A stretch of 64,000 bases of DNA from JAGVGT01 sp963807225. GTDB lineage: Bacteria; Desulfobacterota; Desulfobulbia; Desulfobulbales; JAGXFP01. This document shows positions 18,195-29,355 of this stretch, piece after piece. The notes beneath the pieces were generated by a model that was not told the DNA's origin, made no database searches, and was given only the letters and a program-made list of their open reading frames with translations. How positions within the stretch are numbered: position 1 is the first letter of the stretch; each line of letters begins with the position of its first letter. The position numbers were made by a program, and so were the translations under genes. The stretch is from positions 1 to 64,000 of the forward strand of contig CAWEAD010000008.1 in the NCBI GenBank assembly GCA_963807225.1, written 5' to 3'.

Positions 18195-20251
18195 TTATCC
18201 GACCTCACACCATTTCTGCCACATTCGACGGTAGGCATTTTCGAGGGTTGAGGTAAAAAGTTCACTATCCATGAGTTGCGACTCCCGCATTTTGCGACGC
18301 TGGCTGTTCCTGAAGGTAAGCAATCGTTGCCGGTCCCGGGCCAGGGCCGTGGCCAAGTTGATATACTCCTCCTCTGAATGGGCAACCAAGTTCTCAAGCC
18401 CCACCCGATGCATGATGCTGGCTCCAACCCTGGCCGCATGCCGGTCCCCGCGAAGGGTAACCACGGGCACTCCCATCCACAGGGCCTCGCAGGTAGTGGT
18501 TGTGCCATTGTAGGGAAAGGTGTCCAGGGCGATATCCACCCGGTGGTAGAGTTCCAGATGATTGGTTTTAGCCGGCAGCCAGCCATGCAGCTCAAGCCTC
18601 TCCGCGGGAATCCCTTGTTCGGCAAACAACCGCAGATACCTTTCCCGGCATTCCGGGTCCGCTAAAGGCTTCGATTTGAGCAGCAGCCGTGACCCCGGCT
18701 GGCGGCGAAGGATTTCGGCCCAGACCTCGACCACCTCGGGGGTGACCTTGGGCAGGTTGTTGAAAGAGCCGAACATTACATAATCCTGCTCCAGACAGGG
18801 TGGAGATCCAACCTCCGGTGCGGAGTCATCCGGCTGGTAACTGAGGAAACCATGCTCCAGGCGGAACAATTTTTCACTATGCAATTATCCGCCTCGCCCG
18901 GTGGGATCGGCAATGGCATCGGTGATGCGGTAATGCGATGGCACGCATACCCGTGGTATTCGGATAGCCCAGCCAGGTCACCTGGACCGGCGCCGGTTTC
19001 CGGGCAAAAACCAACAGCCTGTTGTCCCCGGTATGTCCGCCCAGATCGACCAGGATATCAATCCGGTCCTCCCTGATTCTTTCCACGACCACATTATCCG
19101 GCATTCCCACAATTGACAGCCAGTGATCCGCTTCCATCCGCAAACGCTCGGTTCTGTCGTCCGGTTTACCGACATTCGCATAGCAATAAACCTCTACTTT
19201 CTCCCGGTCATGGGCCTTGAGAACCGGCTCGATAAAATAGGCCACGGAATGGTTTTTGAAATCGGAGGAGACATAGCCGATTCTCAGTTTGCGATCGAGG
19301 TCTTTGCTGTTGGCGTGGATGCAAATCCAGATCAGGCAGCGTCTTTGCAACCTGCTCGTCCCATTGCAGAGATTGCTCGGTAAATTTCCTGCTGGCTGAT
19401 ATGGGGAAGATAGTTCAGGCAAAACAGCAGGTTGCTGTGCGCCCCGGCAAAATCCGGCTTCAGGGTCAGGATCCGGCGGAAGCCGGCCACGGCCTCGTCC
19501 AGCCGGCCTTGATCCATGAGGGCGCCGGCCAGATTGCTGTACGTTTCGGCGGAATCTAGCTTCAGGGTCAGGGCTCGGCGGAAGCTGGCAATCGCTTCGC
19601 CCAGTTTGCCTTGATCCTTGTAGGACGATCCCCAGGTTGTTGTGCGCCACGGCATAATCCGGCTTCAAGGCAAGAGCCTTGCGGTAGCTGGCAATCGCCT
19701 CTTCCAGGTCGGTCCTGTATTTTCAGGGTCACCCCCAGGTTGAGGTGGGCGTCGACATAATCCGGTTTCAAGGCGAGAGCCCGGCGGAAGCTGGCGGCAG
19801 CCTCGTCCATTTTGCCTTGAGTCTGGAAGGCTATGCCAAGATTATAGTGCGCCTCGACAAAACCCGGCTTCAAGGCGAGCAGTCTTTGATATGTGGCGAT
19901 CGCCTCTTCGATTCTGCCTTGGGTCAGGAAAATAAACCCCAGGTAAGAATAGGCCTCGGCGTAATCGGGGCGGCAGCCGATGGCCTTGCCGATCAGTTCC
20001 ACGGCAATTTCGTTCCTTCCCACTTGATGGGCCAGCGTGCCCAATAAATACAAGGCTTCCGGATGAGTCGGCTCCACCAGGAGTATTTGCCGGTAGAGGG
20101 CTTCCGCCTGGGGGAGGCGGCCAGCCTGCTGGTGGGCCAAGGCCTGCTGCAGAAGGCCTTGGCTATAAAGACGCCGGGTTGTTTCGAAACCTGTTTCGAT
20201 CTTCTTCAGCAGGCCGGCGGGGAGTTTAGGTTTTTGTGTTTTTTTAGCCAT
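18195..20251 (-). pseudogene. TPR-GT41 (OGT/SPINDLY-like) protein, copy B, frameshifted
   Basis: Starts at ATG 20251 (MAKKTQKPKLPAGLLKK), overlapping the end of copy C by 8 bases. The intact N-terminal frame runs to about 19700 through TPRs such as PEALYLLGTLAHQVGRNEIA. Frame changes follow near 19700, 19620, 19335 and 18885. The GT41 part is readable as DILVDLGGHTGDNRL, PAPVQVTWLGYPNTTG, MFGSFNNLPKVTPEVV and DTFPYNGTTTTCEALWMG, ending MWQKWCEVG at 18195. Close to copies A and C in the catalytic part. Role by family: cytoplasmic protein O-glycosylation. Confidence 0.8.
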
Positions 20252-22622
20252 GGCAATCTTCGGCGCACCATTCCCCCCACATTCGGCGGTAGGCTTTTTC
20301 AAGGGTTGAGGTAAAAAGTTCTTTATCCATGAGTTGCGACTCCCGCATTTTTCGGCGCTGGCCGCCCCGTAGGGCAATCAAGCGCTGCCGGTCTTGAGCC
20401 AGTGCCGAAGCCATGGCTATATATTCCTCCTCCGAATGGGCAATCAGGTCTTCAAGCCCCGCATGATGCATGATGCTGGCCCCAACCCTGGCCGCGTGCC
20501 GGTTTCCGCACAGGGTAATCACGGGCACCCCCATCCACAGGGCTTCGCAGGTCGTGGTTGTGCCATTGTATGGAAAGGGATCCAGGCCGATATCCATCCG
20601 GTGATAGAGTTCCAAATGATTATTCGAGTCCGGCAGCCAGTCGTACAGTTCCAGTCTCTCGGCCGGAATCCCTTGTTCGGCAAACATACTCAGGTATTTC
20701 TCCCTGACCCTCAAGTCCCCTAAAATTTTCGACTTGAGCAACAGCCGTGACCCGGGCTGTCGGCGAAGTATTTCGGCCCAGACCCTGACAACCTCGGGGT
20801 TGATCTTGGGCAGGTTATTGAAAGAGCCAAACATCACATAATCATGTTCCAGGCAGGGTGGCGGAGCAACATCCGGGGCGGAGGAATCCGGCTGGTAACA
20901 GAGGAAACCATGCTCCAGGCGGATCAATTTTTCGCTGTGAAAATCATCCGCTTCACCGGGAGGATCGACAATGGTATCGGTGAAACGGTAATCGATGGTG
21001 CGCATGCCCGTGGTGTTCGGATAACCCAGCCAGGTGACCTGGATGGGAGAGGGTTTCAGGGCAAAAACCAAAAGCCTGTTTCCCCTGGTATGTCCACCCA
21101 GATCGACCAGGATATCTATCAGGTCCTCTTCTGATTTGCTCTACAACCTCGATATCCGGTTTTTCAGCGATTGAAATACCAATGATCGGATTCCGCCTGT
21201 AGCCCTCGGTCTGGTCGTCCGGCTTGCTGACATTTGCATAACAATAAACTTCGACATTTTTCCTGTCATGCGATTTGAGAACCGGTTCAATGAAATAGGC
21301 CACGGAATGGTTTCTGAAAGTCGGACGGATACATAGCCGATTCTCAATTTGCGCTCGAGGATTTCTACTATTGGCATGGACGCAATTCCGACTTGGCGAC
21401 TTCTTGGCAACTTGCTCCTCCCATTGTAAGGATTGCTGATAAATTTCCTGCTGGCTGATATGCGGAAGGTAGTTCAGAGCAAAACAGAGAGATTCTGGTG
21501 TCGCCTTGGCATAGTCCGGCTCCAAAGCTGATGGCCTGTCGGTAGCAGTCGACCGCCTCTTCGAGTTTGGTTTGGGTTCTGAGGGTGAACCCCAGATTGT
21601 TATAGGCCTTGGCATAATCCGGCTTCAAGGTCAGTGCTCGACGATAGCTGGCGACCGCTTCGTCCAGCTTGCCTTGATCATGGAGGATATGCCCCAGGTT
21701 GTAATGTGTGTCGGCGGAATTGGGTTCCAAGGCGAGCACTCGGAGAAAGCTGGCGACCGCCTCGTCAAGCTTGCCCTGCTCTTGGAGTACGATCCCCAAT
21801 TGCTTGAGCGCTTCGAGATGCTCGGGCGCCAAGGCCAGCGTTTGCAGGAGGATTCACCTTGGCCTCGTCCAGTTTACCCTGCTTCTGGAGGGTGACTCCC
21901 AAGAGATATCGGGCCTCGGCAAAATCCGGCTTCAATGCTAGTGCTTGGCGTAAACTGCTGACCGCTTCGTCCAGTTGATCCAGATCCAGGTAAGTATTGC
22001 CCAGGTTGGTGTGCGCTTCGGCAAAATCGGGATTTCAAGGCAAGCGCCCGACGGAAGCTGGCAAGCGCCTCGTTCAGCTTGCCTTGTTCCCTGAGAGTGA
22101 TCCCCAGGTTGTTGTGGGCTTCGACATAATCGCGCTTCAAGTTGAGCGCCCTCCGGAAACTGGCGATTGCCTCGTCCATGTTTGCCCAGAGCCAGGAAGG
22201 CATTGCCCAGGTTGTTGTGAGCTTCCACGTAACCCGGCTTCAAGGTGAGCAGACGTTGATAGGCGGTAATCGCTTCGTCGTTTCTGCCTTGAGTCAGAAG
22301 CACAAATCCCAGGTTGTAATGGGCCTCGGCATAGTCGGGCCTGTGGCTGAGCGCCTTGCTTATCAGCTCAACGGCAATCTCGGCTTTGCCCACCCGATGC
22401 GCCAGCATGCCCAATATAATGCAAGGCCTCCGGATCAGTCGGTTCCACCGAGAGTATTTGCCGGTAGAGGGCTTCCGCCTCGTGGAAGCGGCCAGCCTGC
22501 TCGAGGGCCAAGGCCTGCCGCAGGAGGCTTTGCCGAGAAGATCCGCCGGTCGGCCTGAAGCCTGCTTGCGATTTTTTCAGCAGTGCCGAGGGGAGGCGGT
22601 GTTTTTTGGTTTTTTTAGCCAT
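20244..22622 (-). pseudogene. TPR-GT41 (OGT/SPINDLY-like) protein, copy C, frameshifted
   Basis: ATG at 22622 (MAKKTKKHRLPSALLKK). About eleven TPR units follow in changing frames (breaks near 22410, 22180, 22035, 21855, 21530 and 21400). The GT41 domain runs from about 21320, with one more break near 21140; beyond it an intact C-terminal piece runs from 21071 to 20244 (PSPIQVTWLGYPNTTG, MFGSFNNLPKINPEVV, DPFPYNGTTTTCEALWMG). The last codons, reading CHG and stop, overlap the ATG of copy B, a classic coupled junction that implies the genes were functional together when the array formed. The GHT region itself contains one of the shifts (KQAFGFCPETLSH in the wrong frame). Confidence 0.8.
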
Positions 22623-22655
22623 TTTGTCTGATAGAATTCTCCGACTGTCTTGCTC

Positions 22656-24608
22656 TTATTGTCCAGCCTGAAAGCGGCGCCACATTCCCCACATGGCCTC
22701 TTCGAAATTGCGGGCGAACCGGGCGCCGTCAAAGAGGGGAGAGGCCTTGCACTTGCCGATGCAGCCCGGCGCGAAGGGCGGCCAGCTTCTCCAGGTCGGC
22801 CGCGTGGGCTATGGCTTTTGCCACATAGTCAGCGTTGTCCGTGGCGATCCAGTCGGCCAGGCCCGCACAGGCGAGCAGGCTGGCGCCCTGCCGGGCAAGC
22901 ATGGTATTGCCGGCAAGAGTCACCGTGGGCACCCCCATCCACAATGCTTCGCAGGTTGTGGTGCCGCCGGGGAAGGGAAAGGTATCCAGAATAATATCAA
23001 TTTGTGCATGTGCCGCCAGATATTCCGGCCGGGGGACCGATTCTACCAAGGTCACCCGTTCCGGGGCAATTCCATTCCGAACCAATCGTTCCCGCAGCTG
23101 TTCCCGGATCGTCGGGAAATTGAGCAGATGGTTCTGCAATCGTAACCTGGCCTGCGGCAGTATTTGCAAGATCCTTGCCCAAGTGGCCAGGACGGTATCG
23201 TTTATCTTGGTGACATTCTGGAAGCAACCGAAGGTGATGTAGCCGTTGCGCAGGGCCGGCAATGGAGTCGCGGCCAATTCGTCGCCGATCACCGGTGGCG
23301 AGAAGCAAAGCCTTGTTTCCGGAAGGTACCATATTTTTTCCGTAAAATGCTCGTTGGTGAGATTCCGGCACAGAAACCGGATCGGCGATCAGATAATCCA
23401 TTTCCGCGATACCGGTGGAGGCGAAATAACCCAACCAGGTTGCCTGGATCGGCGCCGGCTTCCAGGCGAAGACCGGCAAACGGTTGTAACTGGTATGGCC
23501 GGCCAGATCGAGCAGGATATGCACCCCGTCTTCGTGGATCAGGGTGGCGGCGGCTTGATCCGCATTCCCTGCAAGGGCTTCCAGCCGACAAAGCGGGGAC
23601 GGATCCGGGCGGTGAGTTCATCCTCTTCGCGAATTGTCGGGTAGGCGATCAACTCGATTTTGGCCGGGTCAATGTTGGCCAGCAGATTTTCCAGGAAATA
23701 TCCAACCGGGTGGCATCCCAAATCGCCCGAGACCATGCCGACACGAAGGCGTTCCGGTCTGGAGGGACAGAGTCCAGTCTGAATAATGGTGCGCTGACCT
23801 TCTTGCGCAATTTTCCGCCCATAACGGCGGGCTTCATCGAAGTAAAGGGAATCGGGTTGACCGGGAAGGTAGTTCAGACACGACAGCAGGTTGCTATGGG
23901 CCGCGGCAAAATCCGGCTTCACGATGAGCGCCTGGCGGAAGCTGGCAACCGCTTCATCCAGTTTGCCTTGATCCTTGAGGGCGCTTCCCAGATTGCTGTG
24001 TGCCTCGGCAAAATCCGGTTTCAAGGCGAGCGCCCGACGAAAGCTGGACACCGCCTCGTCCAGCTTGCCCTGTGCCTTGAAAATCATCCCCAGATTGTTA
24101 TGCGCCTCGGCAAAATCCGGGTAAAATGGCGAGAGCCTGGCGAAAGCTGGCGGCCGCCTCGTCCAGTCTTACCCAGAGCCAGGAAGGCATTGCCCAGGTT
24201 GGTGTGTGCCTCCAAATAGTCCGGCTTCAAGGCGAGCAGCTTTTGATAGCGGCGATCTCTTCGTCCGTTCTGCCCGGGTCTGGTAGCACAACTCCCAGGT
24301 TGAAACAGGCTTCGATGTAATCAGGCCTGACGCTCAAGAGCCTTTCCGATCAACTCCGCGGCAATCTCGTTCTTGCCCACCAGATGCGCCAGCCATGCCC
24401 AGAAAATGCAGGGCCTCCGGATGATTCGGCTCCGCCGAAAGTATCTGTCTGTAGAGTGCTTCAGCCTGGGGGAGGCGGCCAGCTTGTTGGAGGGCTAAAG
24501 CCTGCTGCAGCAGGGTTGCCTGGAGAGACGCCGGACGGGTCCTGAAGTCGGTTTCGCTTTCTTTGGCAGGCCGGAGGGGAGCCTGAGTTTTTTGATTTTT
24601 TTAGCCAT
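22656..24608 (-). pseudogene. TPR-GT41 protein, copy D (second subtype), frameshifted
   Basis: ATG at 24608 (MAKKIKKLRLPSG). TPRs run from about 24500 to 23880, broken near 24540, 24385, 24330, 24260, 24165 and 24120. The catalytic region is a second subtype: VSGDLGCHPVGYFLENLLANID (about 23740) and LLDLAGHTSYNRLPVFAWKPAP (about 23510). It continues with FGCFQNVTKINDTV and DTFPFPGGTTTCEALWMG. Breaks near 23560 and 23320 separate these parts. The extreme C-terminus (DGARFARNFEEAMWGMWRR, stop at 22656) is in a different frame from the piece ending at 22729. It differs from copies A-C in the acceptor/donor half but matches copy E. Confidence 0.78.
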
Positions 24609-24643
24609 GTTGCTTGAGAGATTCTTCAGCTTATCTGTTCTCT

Positions 24644-27002
24644 TTATCGTCCAGCCAGAAAGCGGCTCCACATTCCCCACATGGCCTCTTCGAAATTGCG
24701 GGCGAACCTGGCGCCGTCAAAGAGGGGAGAGGCCAGCACTTGCCGGCGCAGCCCGGCGCGAAGCGTGGCCAGCTTATCCAGGTCGGCCGCGTGGATTACG
24801 GCTTTTGCCACATATTCCTCGGCGTTCGCGGCGACCCAGTCGGTCAAGCCCCGCGTTATGGGCTATGCTCTCGCCTACGTGGGAGACAAAACGATTGCCG
24901 CGGAGCGTAATGAAGGGAACTCCCATCCATAAGCCTTCAACGCTAGTGGTAGTGCCGTTGTAAGGAAAGGGATCCAGGGCGATGTCAACCCGGTTGAAAG
25001 CTGCCAGATGCTCCTCGCGTTGGAGGACGAAACCATCCAGGAGTAACCGCTCGGGGGCAATGCCCAAGGCGACTAGACGTTGTCGGGTTGTCTCGTTGAT
25101 CGTCGGATTTGAAAATCGTTCAGCTTTTAGAAGCAGGCGGGAGTTGGGAACGGCGTGGAGCACTTTCGCCCACAGTTCATCCACGGAATCGTTGATCTTG
25201 GTTGGGTTATTAAAGCAGCCGAAGGTGATCAGGCCTGTATTCAAAGCCGGGAGAGGTCCCACCGGCACGGGGACCCGGGGCGGGGAAAAGCAGAGATAAC
25301 TTTCACGAAGCCGCCAGATTTCTTCGGAAAAGTAGGCCTCTTCTTCCGGCGGTACGAGGTAGGGGTCGGCAAGCAGATAATCCATTTCCGCCAGGCCGGT
25401 TGAAGCGGAATAACCCAACCAGCTGACTTGAACAGGCGCCGGTTTCCAAGCGAATACTGGCAACCGGTTGTCTTTGGTATGGCCGGCAAGATCCAGCAGG
25501 ATATGCACCCCGTCCGCGTGGATAAAATCGGCGGCGGCTTCATCCCTCATTCCCTGCAAGGGTTTCCAGCCGACAAAGCGAGAACGAATCCGGTCGGTAA
25601 GTTCATCTTCCTTGAGGTTTGTCGGGTAGGCGACCAGCTCGATTTTGTCCTGATCCAGATTGAGCAGCAGATTTTCCAGGAAATATCCAACCGGGTGTTT
25701 CAGGAAATCGCCCGAGACCATGCCTATGCGAAGGCGTTTCGGGCTGATGGAGCAATTCCAGGTCGAAAAAGGCAGACTGTCGACTTTGCTGGTAATTTTC
25801 CGCCCATAACGGCAGGCTTCAGTAAAGTAATGTGAATCGGTTTGGTCTGGGAAGGTAGTTCAGGGAAAACAGCAGGTTGCTGTGGGCCGTGAGAAAATCC
25901 GGCTTAACGGCCAGCGCCCGACGATAGCTGGATATCGCCTCTTCCATTTTGTTTTGAACCATGAGGGCGATGCCAAGATTGTTGTGCGGCTCCGCAAAAT
26001 CCGGCTTAACGGCCAGCGCCTGATGGTAGCTGGATATCGCCTCTTCCATTTTGTTTTGATCCATGAGGGCGATACCGAGATTGTTGTGCGCCTCGGAATA
26101 ATCCGGGATTCAAGGCCAGGGCTCGTTGGAAACAGTCGATCGCTTGACCCCGCAGGCTTTGCGCCATGAGAACGTTTCCCAGATTGTTGTGCGCCTCGAC
26201 GAAATCCGGTTTCACCTCGAGAGTTTGCCGGAAACAGGCTAGCGCTTCGTCCAGCTTGCCTTGATCCTTGAGTGCTTTTCCCAGGTTGTTGAGAGCTCCG
26301 GGAAAGTCTGGTTTCAAGGCGAGGGCTTGACGGAAACTGATAATCGCCTCTTCGAATTTGCCTTGCTCGTTTAAGGTGACTCCCAAGTTGTTAAGCAGAT
26401 CGGCGAAATCAGGCTTCAGGGAGAGCGCCAGGCGGTAGCTGGCGGCCGCCTCGTCCAGTTTGCCTTGATCTTTGAGGGTATTCCCCAGATTGTATTGCAC
26501 TTCCGCCGAATCTGGTTTCAATTCAAGGGCTCGACGAAGACTGGCGGCCGCCTCGTCCAGCTTGCCTTGATCTTTGAGGGCATTTCCCAGATTGCTGTAC
26601 ACTTCGGCATAATCGGGCTTCAAGGCAAGAGCCCGGCGGTAGCTGGCGACAGACTCGGCCAATCGCCCTTGATCATTGAGGATGTTGCCCAGGTTGACAT
26701 GGGCATCGACATAGTCGGGGCTGAGAGCGAGTGCCTTACCGATCAGTTCGATGGCCGATCTCGCTCTTTCCCACCTGATGTGCCAGCATGCCTAAAAAAT
26801 GCAGGGCCTCCGGATGATTCGGCTCGACCGAGAGAAGCTGTTTGTAGAGTACTTCAGCCTCGTTGAGGCGACCAGCCTGATGGTGAAACAAGGCTTCTTG
26901 TAGAATGCTCGGTCGTGAAGAAAAACCGTGGCGCGCTGCAACCTGTTTCGATTTTTTGTTGAGTCCGGAGGAGCGCTTGAGCTTATTGGTTATTCTAGCC
27001 AT
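24644..27002 (-). pseudogene. TPR-GT41 protein, copy E (second subtype), frameshifted; first gene of the array
   Basis: ATG at 27002 (MARITNKLKRSSGLNKK). Eleven or so TPRs are read in three pieces with breaks near 26755, 26110 and 25850. A long intact catalytic piece (25721 to about 24860) contains MVSGDFLKHPVGYFLENLL, HILLDLAGHTKDNRL, PAPVQVSWLGYSASTGLAEM, FGCFNNPTKINDSV and DPFPYNGTTTSVEGLWMG. One more shift near 24855 precedes the end FARNFEEAMWGMWSRF at 24644. With no minus-strand gene for several hundred bases upstream, its 5' side is the likely promoter region of the whole array. Same subtype as copy D. Confidence 0.8.
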
Positions 27003-27447
27003 GACAAAAATATCGGGGGCGAAGCTGCCGCGAAGGCCCGGCAAAACTTTCGAATATTTCCTTCATAAAGATAGCGGATTGCCGGGCATATCGATTTCAA
27101 TTCACTCGGCGTTGAATATTATGGTCATTCCCTTAGATCAACTTACTATTCTACAAGTAATATCCTCGATAAAACAGCAGTTTTTTCAAGTTCGTCTGAA
27201 ACAAATGACTATCATTGGGTTCCATGAAGGATTAAAGGTTAACAGTCCGTAGAAAAACACTTTTTCAGCGGCCTGTTAATGGGTATGCAACACACAATCT
27301 CCATGCCTCGTCGGTTGGAACCGATGTCTGGCCCGAAAAGCGATGCTGGCGGATAATAAATGACTTGTTTCCGCCGAGAGATTCCCATGAAGGAATGATT
27401 TTAGATGAAGTACAACTCCGGAAAGGATAATCATCCTACGATGAAGA
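27003..27447. other. Intergenic region between the GT41 array and the cytochrome block
   Basis: 445 bases without a convincing gene. It is divergent: the array starts to the left on the minus strand and the cytochromes lie to the right on the plus strand, so promoters for both should be here. It contains the palindrome at 27239-27279. I see no clear consensus -35/-10 pair, tRNA or riboswitch motif. Confidence 0.6.
27239..27279. repeat. Short palindromic element sharing arms with the 8.35-8.44 kb repeat
   Basis: TTAACAGTCCGTAGAAAAA (27239-27257) and TTTTTCAGCGGCCTGTTAA (27261-27279) pair with 16 of 19 matches around a 3-base loop. The arm is the same TTAACAGTCCGTTGAAAAA-like end seen at 8345-8369 but without the REP-like interior. 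Likely a solo or collapsed copy of the same miniature element; it could also act as a hairpin in RNA. Confidence 0.65.
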
Positions 27448-27534
27448 GTGCTGGGATTGTTTCTGCCACTTATTTTTTTGGCTGTCATCTACCTCTGCCT
27501 GGAGGGATTAACAGATGCCAAGAGCCGCTGTTGA
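27448..27534 (+). CDS. Possible 28-residue single-helix membrane peptide
   Basis: A GTG-initiated frame of 28 codons encodes an almost perfect membrane helix (LGLFLPLIFLAVIYLCLEG) followed by a short polar tail ending in Cys. Only a weak GAAGA precedes it. It might be a real small protein, the remnant of a signal peptide, or part of a longer gene broken by an indel; an overlapping ATG frame starting at 27404 covers the same stretch. Not recognised as any family. Confidence 0.25.
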   Translation: MLGLFLPLIFLAVIYLCLEGLTDAKSRC

Positions 27535-27714
27535 ATTAATGGGTCGAGATGGAATATATTGTCGTGTAGCCGGGCGTGGTTGAGAACCGCTAAGGTTCTC
27601 AGTGTTGCCGCGGCCGTCTTAAGGCAACTTTGCAGTTGCGAAAAAATCCGGGTTTTCATGCGCGGTTTCGCGGAATCCGGAAAAAGCGCTTCTTATCAGT
27701 CATGGAGGTAATGC

Positions 27715-28272
27715 ATGTCAAAGTCCTGGTTTTTAATGGTCGTTCTGTTGCTGGTCGCTCTGCCTTCAGTTCGTGTATGCCGTCGATATGGGGGGGGATG
27801 GGTGGCATGGTGGGGATGGTCGATAAGGTTCAAATCCAGACCAAGACCGTCGGCAAAGTCGTTTTCAGCCATAGGTTGCACGGCACCAAGCTGTAATATG
27901 TGCCACCCGAAAATCTTCGTCAAGAAGAACAACAGCAACCACGTCATCATGAAAGCGATGGAGAGAGGCAAGTCCTGCGGCGCCTGTCACAACGGCAGGA
28001 AGGCATTCAGCGTTAACGGCGACTGTACCAACTGTCATGCCGGCGATATCGTTTTCAAGGAGCCAGACGCCGGAGATGTCATTTTCTCGCACGCCGTCCA
28101 TGTCGACATGTTTGGCTGCGACGAATGCCACCCCGAGCTTTTTAAGGCCGAGCGCGGGGCAAACCGGGCGACCATGGAAGAGATGGAGGCAGGCAAGGCT
28201 TGCGGCGCCTGCCATGACGGGTCCGCGGCTTTCAGCGTTGCCGAGGATTGCGATTCATGTCACAAAAGTTAG
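27715..28272 (+). CDS. Exported hexahaem c7/c3-type cytochrome c, two indels near the N-terminus
   Basis: Begins behind GGAGGTAATGC with a signal peptide (MSKSWFLMVVLLLVALPS). The frame slips within a G8 run (27789-27797) into MGGMVGMVDKVQIQTKTVG and returns near 27892. From there six haem-attachment sites follow: CNMCH, CGACH, CTNCH, CDECH, CGACH and CDSCH, with extra His residues (FSHAVHVDMF) that fit bis-His ligation. The two halves are internal duplicates of a trihaem c7 module. A periplasmic electron carrier, likely between a hydrogenase or formate dehydrogenase pool and membrane complexes or external acceptors; the partner is not identifiable here. Confidence 0.8.
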   Translation: MSKSWFLMVVLLLVALPSVRVCRRYGGGWVAWWGWSIRFKSRPRPSAKSFSAIGCTAPSCNMCHPKIFVKKNNSNHVIMKAMERGKSCGACHNGRKAFSVNGDCTNCHAGDIVFKEPDAGDVIFSHAVHVDMFGCDECHPELFKAERGANRATMEEMEAGKACGACHDGSAAFSVAEDCDSCHKS

Positions 28273-28437
28273 CGTAAATAGGATCCTGGCCAGCCGGGCG
28301 CGATTAACAAAGATATCCGAAAATTTTTCTTAACCGATGAGCTATATTTCGGTTTATGAAAAAAATGGGTAGTTGGTCAGGCAAAACCGTTTGACCTTTG
28401 GGAGCTATACAAAATTCTCTTGGCGGGGTAAGGGGAA

Positions 28438-29243
28438 ATGACAAATAAACGTTTGCTTTTCGTCGGGATTTCCATGCTGGCCGTATTGTTCTTGACGGTA
28501 TTTCTTACGGACGTTCATGCCTTTGGAGTAAAGAAGAAAAGGCCCAAGTTGAATGAATACGGCAATGTGGTGATCAATAATTTTTCGGAAAAAGGAAAAA
28601 TGGCTCCCGTCGTCTTCAAGCACTGGCTGCATAGGTCTAAGTACACATGCAGACTTTGTCATGTCGATATCGGCTTCGCCATGCAAGCCGGGGGAACTGG
28701 CATTACGGAAGCGGACAACAATGCCGGGATGTACTGTGGCGCCTGTCATAATGGTGAAGAGGCATTCGGGCCGCAAGAAGTCAAATTCGTCACGGCGCAA
28801 CATGTCTCCACCTGTGATCGATGTCATTCTTTCGGGAAGGACGTGAAATTCAAGTAACGATTTTTATGCGTTCAGAAAACAATTTCCACCCGAACGGTTT
28901 GGAAACGGGATTGACTGGCTCAAGGCTGAAGAACAGGGCCTTTTGACTTTGAAAGATTATCTTGAGGGTGTTTCCATCAAGAGATCCAAGATTCAGGAAC
29001 CTCAGGAGTTTGATATTTCCGCCAAGGAACCGAATATGCCGGATATTGTTTTCTCGCATAAAAAACATACCGTGTGGAATGGGTGTGAATTATGCCATCC
29101 GGAGATTTTTGGGGTCAAAAAAGGCTCTGAGCCATACAGTATGCAGGAAATTTTTGCGGGGCAAGTACTGCGGTGCATGCCACGGCAAGGTGGCGTTCGC
29201 GAATATTGATTGCCAACGGTGCCACACAAAAGTGGTTTCTTGA
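28438..29243 (+). CDS. Exported hexahaem c7-type cytochrome c (two indels)
   Basis: ATG behind GTAAGGGGAA; signal peptide MTNKRLLFVGISMLAVLFL ending before FGVKKKRPK. The first frame, to 28857, carries CRLCH, CGACH and CDRCH. A stop at 28855 arises from what looks like one extra T: removing it joins KDVKFK to NDFYAFRKQFPPERFGNG and the second half, with CELCH, CGACH and CQRCH. A second extra base in a G run near 29158 is needed to reach CGACH. So this is either one six-haem protein of about 268 residues or a three-haem protein followed by a broken second module. Periplasmic electron transfer is the expected role. Confidence 0.78.
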
Positions 29244-29355
29244 GAATTTCATCACTCACATTTGGCGTAAATCAAATCTGAAAGAATACGCGGTTGAATC
29301 GGGAAAGATTTTCTGGACTCATGTTGGTGAAGGTTGCGTAATCAGGAGATCGTTC

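Noticed and set aside
18195..27002. Regular ~102-base periodicity suggestive of a CRISPR or satellite array
   Set aside because: The period equals 34 codons and translates as TPR motifs; there are no short identical repeats with unique spacers.
27535..27714. Possible structured RNA (GEMM-like riboswitch) before the cytochromes
   Set aside because: AGCCGGG and two small hairpins (for example GAGAACC/GGTTCTC near 27580-27600) are present, but the conserved GEMM core (CGCAAAG-type element with paired GGTAGC) is not found.
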